The position numbers and the translations under genes are program-made. The notes under the pieces are model-generated. The model had not been told where the DNA came from, ran no database searches, and saw nothing but the letters and a program-made list of their open reading frames with translations. DNA of 64,000 bases from Engelhardtia mirabilis (GTDB lineage Bacteria > Planctomycetota > UBA1135 > GCA-002686595), in assembly GCF_007748095.1 (NCBI RefSeq), contig NZ_CP036287.1:4898001-4962000 (forward strand), written 5' to 3'. Below are positions 10,253 to 17,268 of the stretch, piece by piece. How positions within the stretch are numbered: position 1 is the stretch's first letter; every line of letters begins with the position of its first letter.

Positions 10253-11172
10253 GAGTCGCCTCCGGGGTGCGTGCCCCCCGCCGGTACCAATGCGCCGTCC
10301 TTCCGCAAGCCCATGCGCGAAGTCCACAGGCCGAGCTCGTAGAGCAGGATCATCGGCACCGCCATCATCAGTTGGGTGAACGGGTCGGGGGGCGTGATCA
10401 CGGCCGCCACGACGAAGGACAGAAGTGCGAAGTAGCCGCGGAAGTTGGCCATCGAGCTGGTCTTGACCATTCCCGCGCGGGCCAGGGCGTTCATCACGAT
10501 CGGCAACTGGAACACCACGCCGAGCCCCAGGCAGAGGGACGACAGGAAGGTGAAGTACTCGGCGATCCGCAGCTCGAAGCGGAAGTCCTCCAGGGACACC
10601 GTGCTGTTCAAGTAGAAGATCGCGTAGGGCACCAGTACGAAGTAGCCGAACAGCACCCCGCCCAGGAACAGCGCCAGGCTCGCTGGAAGGTACGTCAGGA
10701 CGACCCTGCGCTCCTTGTCGTAGAGCCCGGCGGCGATGAACATCCACATCTGCCAGATCAGCAGCGGGCCGCCGACGAACAGCGCCAGGTAGAACACGGC
10801 CTTGAGGTGCACCATGAACGCCTCGGCGCTCCCGGTGGCCAGGGCGCGGTGGCTGATCGGTTCGAGCAGCCGCTGGTCGCCCGGGTCCGCGGTCTGGAAG
10901 AACTGGGTGCGCTCCAGCTTCGGATTCTCCGCTAGACGGGTCTCGAAGCGCTGGACCAAGTCCGCGTTGAGCCAGCTGACCGCCTGGTGGTAGGGCTCCG
11001 ACACGATGTCGTAGACCTGGTCCTTGAAGAACCAGCCGACCGCGAAGGCGAGCACCACGCCAACGAGCCCCTTGATGAGGCGTGATCGCAGCTCATCGAG
11101 GTGGTCCGCGAGGGACATGCGTGCGCCGTCCGCCGGCGGCTGCTGCTCGCTGCTCGTTCCTTTGCTCGCCAT
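10249..11172 (-). CDS. tatC: Sec-independent (Tat) translocase subunit TatC
   Basis: TatC forms the twin-arginine signal receptor with TatB/TatA in the inner membrane. The 307-residue product has the D-H-L-D-E-L-R-S-R-L cytoplasmic N-terminus, six predicted membrane segments, and the P-x-E-A-F-type motif as S-A-E-A-F-M-V-H-L-K. The first periplasmic loop, between membrane segments one and two, is longer than in E. coli TatC by about 40 residues (Q-R-F-E-T-R-L-A through T-G-S). The start ATG at 11172 was chosen; an internal ATG before S-L-A-D-H-L is also possible. tatA and tatB are not in the window. cinA follows with a four-base overlap. Confidence 0.93.
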   Translation of the reverse strand: MASKGTSSEQQPPADGARMSLADHLDELRSRLIKGLVGVVLAFAVGWFFKDQVYDIVSEPYHQAVSWLNADLVQRFETRLAENPKLERTQFFQTADPGDQRLLEPISHRALATGSAEAFMVHLKAVFYLALFVGGPLLIWQMWMFIAAGLYDKERRVVLTYLPASLALFLGGVLFGYFVLVPYAIFYLNSTVSLEDFRFELRIAEYFTFLSSLCLGLGVVFQLPIVMNALARAGMVKTSSMANFRGYFALLSFVVAAVITPPDPFTQLMMAVPMILLYELGLWTSRMGLRKDGALVPAGGTHPGGDS

Positions 11173-11390
11173 TCGATCCCGCCGCAAGCCAGCCGCGGGG
11201 GGCACAGGTTAGCGGCCGCAGGCCGCCTCGTCCCGAGTGGCGCGCCTGAACAGCGACCGCCGGACCCGGCCCCGGAATTGCCGCGGCCCCCACCATCCGT
11301 TCGGACAGCGGGGGCCGGGCAGGCGGGCCTGGTGTCGGAGCCGGGGGGAGAGCCTCGCGAAGGCTGCCCGACCGAGCTCCGAGCGCGGCT

Positions 11391-12644
11391 CTAGAACTTG
11401 AAGTACTCGCGCACCTGCGCGATCGGGATCACCTTGCAGCCCTGCGCCACGGCTTCCGAGTAGATCGGAAGGTTGCTCGGGTCGACGGGCTCCTCGTAGG
11501 CGTCACCGAACTCGTCCACGTAGACCTCCGAGCCGACGATGGCGTAGTCCGTGGTCAGGCTCAGGGAGTCTTGGACGTTGATGCCCATGCGGCCCAGCAG
11601 CGCGCGCAGTTGGCCCTCGTCGTAGGACCCCGAGAAGCGGCCGATGAGCACCGCGTTGCGCTCGCCGGTCGGGTCGTAGAGCTCGTTGATCAGCACGTCG
11701 CCGGGGACGACCGGGTCGAAGGGATCGACCAGACCGCTGATCTGGATCTCGGCCATGTCGGCCATGACCTGGGTCACTTCAGCGATGGCCTTGACCTCTT
11801 GGGCTCCGGGCTTGCCGCTCTGGATCTTGAACCCGACGCCGCGCGCCAGGCGCTGGTTGGCGCCGATGTCGATCCAGGCCAGGCCCAGCTCGGAGCTGAC
11901 CGAAACGATGCGGGCGTCGGGCAGCTCGCGCGCCGCGGGGCGCAGGAAGGCGAGCTTCTCGCCCTGCTCGGTCAGACGGCCGCGCAGCATGGCGATCTCG
12001 CGATCCTTGTCGCGGCCCAGCACATCCATGTCGCGCTGCAGCTGACGCACACGCTGGTCGAGGTCGTCAGCCTGGCCAGATGCCTGGGCCAAGCGGCGCT
12101 GCAGCTCGTCCTCGCGCTCGCTGGCGTTGGCCTGCTCGTCGCGGAGCTGGTTGGAGAGGCGGGTGATCTCCTCATCCTTGGCGCGCAGGTCGTTGTCGCG
12201 CTGGGTCTTGACCGTGTCGATCTCACCCTGCTGGCGGGTGATCGTCGACTGCAGCTCGGAGAGTTCCGCGACCTTGCTGCGGTACATCCGCTCGGCGATC
12301 GGCAGCACCGCCTGGAAGTTGCCTTCCAGGTCCCCGGCCTCGCTGAAGGTGTCCTTGAAGGACTCGAGCGCGGCCTTGGCGGTATCGACGTTGGAGTCGA
12401 TATCCGCGCTGGTCGTGTCGTAGAAGCCGAGCACCCGCGAAACCTCGCGGCGCGCGTCCTGGGCGCCCTCGAACTTGGCGTCGGAGTCAGCCATCTCGGC
12501 GACGGCGCTGTCGCGCTCGGTCACCATGATGGCCTTGTCGTCCTGGGCGATGTAGCCGAAGAAGATCGACGCCAGAGCGATCACCCCGAAGGTGATCACC
12601 CAAACCACGCTGACTTGTGCGGCACCGCGCTTGGCACTCGACAT
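11391..12644 (-). CDS. Single-pass membrane protein with long coiled coil
   Basis: The 417-residue protein has one membrane segment at about residues 11-31, right after a short basic N-terminus, and then a long heptad-rich region (about 45-225) of alternating Glu, Arg, Leu and Gln typical of coiled coils. The C-terminal 190 residues form a globular, beta-rich domain with no known motif I can name. The topology suggests a membrane-anchored extracytoplasmic or cytoplasmic scaffold. The start was placed at the ATG at 12644 just before the membrane segment, since upstream codons look non-coding. Upstream sequence lacks a clear Shine-Dalgarno. Confidence 0.75.
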   Translation of the reverse strand: MSSAKRGAAQVSVVWVITFGVIALASIFFGYIAQDDKAIMVTERDSAVAEMADSDAKFEGAQDARREVSRVLGFYDTTSADIDSNVDTAKAALESFKDTFSEAGDLEGNFQAVLPIAERMYRSKVAELSELQSTITRQQGEIDTVKTQRDNDLRAKDEEITRLSNQLRDEQANASEREDELQRRLAQASGQADDLDQRVRQLQRDMDVLGRDKDREIAMLRGRLTEQGEKLAFLRPAARELPDARIVSVSSELGLAWIDIGANQRLARGVGFKIQSGKPGAQEVKAIAEVTQVMADMAEIQISGLVDPFDPVVPGDVLINELYDPTGERNAVLIGRFSGSYDEGQLRALLGRMGINVQDSLSLTTDYAIVGSEVYVDEFGDAYEEPVDPSNLPIYSEAVAQGCKVIPIAQVREYFKF

Positions 12645-13299
12645 GGAGCTGGAACCTGTGAGGGTCTTTTCGGCGACCGGACGAGCCGGGCCGAGGGTGG
12701 GGATGCGCCTCCACACGGGGCCCGACCGAAGTACCGGCGGACCACTGGGGGATGCGGGGGCGATGATAGGAGCTGACGTCGGGGGTTGTTACCGGCGGCG
12801 GGATGCTACCGGCCGCGGATGCTAGCACGGCTGCGGATGCTGGCACCGGCCCGAGCCCATGGGATCGGACACCGGGACCGGTGCACCACGACCGGCGGAA
12901 GTCACCCAGGTCGCTTCGGACCCCCTCGCGCAATCGTGCAGGTCGATCGGCGCGTGCGGGTCGGTCAGAGAAGGTAGCGGCGTACAGGGCCCTGTCAGGG
13001 CACCGGTAACGTCCGGGACGGCGGGTGGTGATACCCGACCGGTCGCAGCGGAGCAAGGATCGAGTCCCGCCCGGTGCCGCCGGCGCTGGCCTCTATCCCC
13101 TCGCGCGGCGGTGGTTGACAGATCCAGTGCCAGGCTGTGGCGATTCACTCGTGCGGTCGATCGCAGGTCCGAGTCGGCCAATCGACCCTCCGCGCGAGGG
13201 CCCGCCCCTCGACCCGACTTCTACTTGTGGAGTGCCGCCGAATTCCGGGTCCAGGGCACTAGGATCCGGCACCCACGGCTCGACAGCCCCCACCACCAC
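12645..13299. other. Intergenic stretch between divergent genes
   Basis: About 655 bases separate the coiled-coil protein and coaE. I see no convincing gene. Around 12791-12841 there are three imperfect 16-18 bp tandem units sharing the core GCGG(G)ATGCT. No promoter was clear enough to call. Confidence 0.4.
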
Positions 13300-13953
13300 A
13301 TGCCCGCCTCCGACGCCCTCCGACCGACCGGCCCCGCCGCCACCCTCGTGGTCGGGGTGCTCGGGGGGATCGCGTCCGGCAAGTCCCTGGTCGCCACCAC
13401 CTTGGCCGGGCCAATGGGCGTGGTGATCGACGCCGACACCCTGGCCCACGAGGTGTTGGCCAGTCCCGAGGTCTCCGGCCTGGTCGCCCAGGCCTTCGGT
13501 TCGTGGGCCCTGGGCCCCGACGGGTCCCCCGATCGAGCCGCCCTGGCGCGGATCGTGTTCTCCGACCCGGACCGCAGGCGGCTTCTCGAAGGCTGGATTC
13601 ACCCGCGGGTTCGTGCCAACATCCGCGCCCGCCTCGCCGAGGCTCGCCTGGGCGGGGTGCCCGTGGCAGTCCTCGACGTGCCGTTGCTCCTGGAGCACGA
13701 CGACGGGCACGGCCTGGCGCGTGAGTGCGACGCCCTGGTGTTCGTCGACGCCGCCCTGGAAGACCGCGACCTGCGGGCGGTCCGGGACCGCGGCTGGCCC
13801 CCCGGGGACGTGGCGCGACGCGAGCGCGCGCAACTCCCGCTGGACCGCAAGCGTGACCGAGCCGACCACGTCCTCTCCAACGACGGGTCGCGCGAGGACC
13901 TCGCCCGCGCGGCCGCTGGCCTGCGCGCCGAGCTGCTCGCGGCCGATCGCTGA
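13300..13953 (+). CDS. coaE: Dephospho-CoA kinase
   Basis: CoaE phosphorylates the 3'-hydroxyl of dephospho-CoA, the last step of CoA synthesis. The 217-residue product has the Walker A loop G-G-I-A-S-G-K-S, the D-A-D-x-L-A-H-E segment that follows it, H-P-R-V-R, and D-V-P-L-L-L-E. All are diagnostic. Length is normal. The open frame runs on upstream, but the ATG at 13300 gives the standard N-terminus with a short leader. It is followed by rho 100 bases later on the same strand, so the two may be co-transcribed. Confidence 0.94.
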   Translation: MPASDALRPTGPAATLVVGVLGGIASGKSLVATTLAGPMGVVIDADTLAHEVLASPEVSGLVAQAFGSWALGPDGSPDRAALARIVFSDPDRRRLLEGWIHPRVRANIRARLAEARLGGVPVAVLDVPLLLEHDDGHGLARECDALVFVDAALEDRDLRAVRDRGWPPGDVARRERAQLPLDRKRDRADHVLSNDGSREDLARAAAGLRAELLAADR

Positions 13954-14053
13954 CGCGCGGCGGCCCCATCAACGACCTCCCCCACCTTCGCCCACGCCGG
14001 CGGCCCCCGCCGTCCGACCGCAGCAGCAACCCAGCGGGCCCGTCCCGCCGCCG

Positions 14054-15493
14054 ATGGCCACCAAGAAGCGCAACCGTCAACGTCCCAAGTTCTTCCAGAA
14101 GAACAGGCCGCAGCTCGACAGCTTCGAGGTGCGAGTCGACTTCGAGGCGCTGCCCGCCGACCTGTCCGAGGACGACGCCGAACGCCTGTGGGACGAGCTC
14201 CCGCCGGCGACGCGCAAGACCAAGCCCAAGGCGGTCTCCTACTCCGAGCTGCAGGAGCTGAACCTGGCCGATCTGCACGAGATCGCCGAGAAGGAGAAGG
14301 TCGATGTCGACGACGCGCGCAGCCGCCGCGACGTGGTCTGGACCATCACCCAGTCGCGCATCGCCAAGCACGTGCCGATCACCACTTCGGGCGTGCTCGA
14401 GGTGCTCGACGACAAGCACGCGTTCCTGCGCGTGGCCCACAACAGCTACCTGGCCTCCGAGGAAGACGTCTACGTGCCCCGCTCGACGGTCGACCTCTAC
14501 GGCATGCGTACGGGCATGACGGTGGTCGGGACCCTGCGGCCCAGCGCCGAGGGCGAGCGCTACTTCTGCCTCTGGGACGTCGAGTCGATCGACAAGCACG
14601 ACCCCGACGAGGCGGCCATCCGCACGCCCTTCAAGGAGCTCGTGCCCCTCTACCCGGAGGAGCGCATGACCCTCGAGGGGGCCGCCGAGAATCCGCTCGA
14701 GATGCGGATCGTCGACCTGATCACCCCCATCGGGCGTGGCCAGCGCGGGCTGATCGTGGCCCCTCCGCGGACCGGCAAGACGGTGCTCTTGCACCAGATC
14801 GCCAACTCGATCATCGCCAACGCCCCCGACGCGCACCTGATCATCCTGCTCTTGGACGAGCGGCCCGAGGAGGTCACGGACTTCGCTCGCTCCCTGGCCA
14901 GCGACAAGCGCGAGATCATCAGCTCGACTTTCGACGAGCCCGCGGCGCGTCACGTGAAGGTGGCGCGGATGGTCATGGAGCGGGCGCGCTGCCTGGTCGA
15001 GGCCGGGGAGGACGTGGTGATCCTCTTGGACTCGATCACCCGCCTGGCCCGCGCCAGCAACCAGGAGGCGCCCAGCGACGGCAAGCTGCTCTCGGGCGGC
15101 ATCGAGGCCACGGCCCTGCAGATGCCGAAGCAGTTCTTCGGGTCGGCGCGCAACATCGAGAACGGCGGCTCGCTCACGATCCTCGGCACGGCCCTGATCG
15201 AGACCGGCTCGAAGATGGACGAGGTCATCTTCGAGGAGTTCAAGGGCACCGGCAACATGGAGCTGGTGCTCGAGCGGCGCCTGTCCGACCGCCGTATCTT
15301 CCCGGCCATCGACATCAACCGCTCCGGCACCCGCAAGGAGGAGCTGCTCTTCACCGAGGGCGAGCTCGAGCGCGTGTGGATGCTGCGCAAGGTGCTCAAC
15401 GAGCTCGATCCGGTCGAGGCCATGGAGATGCTGATCCAGAAGATGCGCCGCACGAAGGTCAACGGAGAATTCCTGCTGACGATCGGGAGCTGA
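14054..15493 (+). CDS. rho: Transcription termination factor Rho
   Basis: Rho is the hexameric RNA-DNA helicase that ends transcription at unstructured C-rich sites. The 479-residue product carries a basic N-terminal extension (about residues 1-20) and acidic linker, then the Rho-N helical domain (about 57-95), the cold-shock-like RNA-binding domain with the Y-V-P-R-S segment, and the RecA-like ATPase core with A-P-P-R-T-G-K-T Walker A and L-L-L-D-E-R-P-E-E-V-T. The C-terminal A-x-L-x-x-G-S-K/Q-loop region (S-G-G-I-E-A-x-A-L-Q, G-S-A-R-N) is present. The ATG at 14054 gives the normal start. Confidence 0.96.
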   Translation: MATKKRNRQRPKFFQKNRPQLDSFEVRVDFEALPADLSEDDAERLWDELPPATRKTKPKAVSYSELQELNLADLHEIAEKEKVDVDDARSRRDVVWTITQSRIAKHVPITTSGVLEVLDDKHAFLRVAHNSYLASEEDVYVPRSTVDLYGMRTGMTVVGTLRPSAEGERYFCLWDVESIDKHDPDEAAIRTPFKELVPLYPEERMTLEGAAENPLEMRIVDLITPIGRGQRGLIVAPPRTGKTVLLHQIANSIIANAPDAHLIILLLDERPEEVTDFARSLASDKREIISSTFDEPAARHVKVARMVMERARCLVEAGEDVVILLDSITRLARASNQEAPSDGKLLSGGIEATALQMPKQFFGSARNIENGGSLTILGTALIETGSKMDEVIFEEFKGTGNMELVLERRLSDRRIFPAIDINRSGTRKEELLFTEGELERVWMLRKVLNELDPVEAMEMLIQKMRRTKVNGEFLLTIGS

Positions 15494-15534
15494 CGCCCCG
15501 GGGGAGGCACCAGGCCCTTCCGGAGCGCGCGGGC

Positions 15535-15562
15535 AGCGGGAGCCGACCGATCGGCTCCCGCT
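15535..15562 (+). terminator. Hairpin after rho
   Basis: AGCGGGAGCCGA (15535-15546) and TCGGCTCCCGCT (15551-15562) pair perfectly over 12 bp around a CCGA loop. It lies 42 bases after the rho stop. It is not followed by a U-tract, as is common in this high-GC window. Confidence 0.5.
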
Positions 15563-15749
15563 CGCCGTTCGGGCCGGCCCGCGACCGGCCGCCCGGGGGA
15601 TCCGACGGCGCAAGGCCGCGAATTCCAGAACCCTCCGCGGCAGCGGCGACGAGACCGGGGCGATGGCGCCCGGAGCGTCCGGCCGTCCGCGCCCACCGAG
15701 GGGACCGATGCAGTGGAGTGATCCAGCGTTAGCAGTACGATTCACAGCC

Positions 15750-16385
15750 ATGTCGGGCCCCACGTCTGCGGACCGAGGATCGTCGTCGGGCGAGCGAGGC
15801 TCGGAACGGGTCCTCGGCGACCCCCAGGCCGACCTGGCCCTGACCCGGGGCTTCCTGTCGGGCTCCGCCACGTGCATCCACGGCCTCGGTGAGCGCCTGC
15901 GGATCGTGCCGCGCATCCTGCGCGGCCTGAATGCCCGCTCGGGCCGACCGCTGGACGAGCACGACCTGGCCGACCTGGTTCAGGACACGGCCACGGTCAT
16001 CCTGCGCAAGCTCGATCGCTACGACGGGCGCGCGGAGTTCGACGGGTGGGTCTACGGCATCTGCCGCTTCGAGTTCTTGAACGCCGCCCGCGGGCGCCGC
16101 CGACGGCCGCGACCGGTCGAGGACGTCGAGCTCGAGTTGCCGGTGTCTTCAGCCGACGGAGCCGAGGTCCTGAATCGCATCTCAGCCGACATCGACTCCG
16201 GCCTGGCGACCCTGACCGACTCGGAGCGCGAGGTGGTCCGCATGAAGCACTTCGACGATCTGACCTTCGAATCGATCGGTGAGCGCCTGGGCTGCTCTCC
16301 GAACACTGCCAAGACCCGCTATTACCGCGGACTGACCAAGCTGCAGGAGTTCATGGAACCCCGCCGCAAGGAGTACGAAGCGTGA
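15750..16385 (+). CDS. ECF-type RNA polymerase sigma factor (cassette A)
   Basis: This 211-residue protein has the layout of an ECF sigma factor: a region 2 helix bundle (L-x-D-L-V-Q-D-T-A, then a D-G-W-V-Y-G-I-C-R segment near the -10-binding helix) and a region 4 helix-turn-helix (L-T-D-S-E-R-E-V-V-R-M-K, F-E-S-I-G-E-R-L-G-C-S-P-N-T-A-K-T-R). It would direct RNA polymerase to a specific promoter set. The start at 15750 was chosen; an ATG at 15708 is possible. The next gene starts in the overlapping GTGA, implying translational coupling to a probable anti-sigma factor. It is the first gene of cassette A. Confidence 0.9.
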   Translation: MSGPTSADRGSSSGERGSERVLGDPQADLALTRGFLSGSATCIHGLGERLRIVPRILRGLNARSGRPLDEHDLADLVQDTATVILRKLDRYDGRAEFDGWVYGICRFEFLNAARGRRRRPRPVEDVELELPVSSADGAEVLNRISADIDSGLATLTDSEREVVRMKHFDDLTFESIGERLGCSPNTAKTRYYRGLTKLQEFMEPRRKEYEA

Positions 16386-17164
16386 CACCGGAGCAGAGTG
16401 AGAGCGAGGCCCTGATGCGCAGGGTCGTCAGCGGAGAGTTGCCCGAGGACGCACCGCAAGTGCTGATTGCCGTGCAGCGCGACCCGTTTTTCCTGGACCG
16501 ACTGGACGCCCTGCGACGGCTCCAGCGCGACCTCGATGCCCGTGCCATGCGAGACCAGATCCTCTCGGAGGCGAGCGGCTCGAGCTGGGCCGAAGGCGAG
16601 GAGCGACTGCTCGCCACGGTGGCCAGCCATGCCTACTCGAGCCCTGGCGGCGTCGCTGACGGGGAGCAGGGTGCGACTCCGCACGAGTCCACACCGTCGC
16701 CTGGCGAGGAAGGGGTCGAGGACAGCGACGACGAGCGCCGCGAGGCGGGTGCGCCGCCCTGGCGAACCGTGATCGTCGTCGTCGCCGCGGCGGCGGCACT
16801 CCTGATCCTGCCCTTCGTCGATTGGGCCGGCGATGCGCCCGAATCCGTGCCGCAGCAACCCGTGTTCCTCGGCGAGGAGCTGCGCGGGGCCAGCCCCGCC
16901 GGGGAAGTGACGAGCTATGCTCGCTTCGAATGGGACCTCGAGCTGCCGCCCGGTTGGACCTTCGAGCTGCGCGTGTACGACGACACCCCCGGGTCCGAGC
17001 TGAACCTGCTGGCCGCCCCGCCGCCCCTGCTGGAGTCCTCCTGGAATGCGCCGGCCGTGGAGCGCGACTGGCCGTCCGCGATCCGCTGGACCCTGGCACA
17101 GGTGTCGCGCAACAGCGCCGGACCGGAGCCCTACGTCGTGCGGGCCTGGCGCTCGTCGCCCTGA
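16382..17164 (+). CDS. Probable membrane anti-sigma factor or sigma-cassette regulator
   Basis: The GTG start overlaps the sigma stop by four bases. The 260-residue product has a cytoplasmic N-terminal region of about 120 residues with alternating charged helices, one membrane segment (about 127-145, V-V-V-A-A-A-A-A-L-L-I-L-P) and an extracytoplasmic beta-rich domain of about 100 residues. This is the usual shape of a membrane anti-sigma factor: cytoplasmic sigma-binding part, one membrane span, outside domain. No zinc-binding HxxxCxxC motif is present. The link to sigma is by operon position and topology, not by recognised sequence. The counterpart in cassette B (38806-39462) has no membrane segment. 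Confidence 0.7.
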   Translation: MTPEQSESEALMRRVVSGELPEDAPQVLIAVQRDPFFLDRLDALRRLQRDLDARAMRDQILSEASGSSWAEGEERLLATVASHAYSSPGGVADGEQGATPHESTPSPGEEGVEDSDDERREAGAPPWRTVIVVVAAAAALLILPFVDWAGDAPESVPQQPVFLGEELRGASPAGEVTSYARFEWDLELPPGWTFELRVYDDTPGSELNLLAAPPPLLESSWNAPAVERDWPSAIRWTLAQVSRNSAGPEPYVVRAWRSSP

Positions 17165-17196
17165 CCCTGATCGCGCCCCCGGCCGCGCCCTTCGCG

Positions 17197-17268
17197 GTGT
17201 CGTCGGCCGCGCACTTCGCGGTGTCGTCGGCCGCGCACTTCGCGGTGTCGTCGGCCGCGCCTTTCGCG
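17197..17268 (+). repeat. 24-bp tandem repeat, three units, at the start of the CHAT gene
   Basis: Units at 17197-17220, 17221-17244 and 17245-17268 are identical except for two bases in the third, with a partial unit just before. In frame each codes for V-S-S-A-A-H/P-F-A, and each opens with GTG, so every unit contains a possible start codon. Copy-number change would lengthen or shorten the N-terminus by eight residues without a frameshift. Confidence 0.9.

Noticed and set aside
13259..15916. Minus-strand frame spanning coaE and rho
   Set aside because: Both plus-strand genes are certain. The antisense frame has no signature and crosses the rho terminator.
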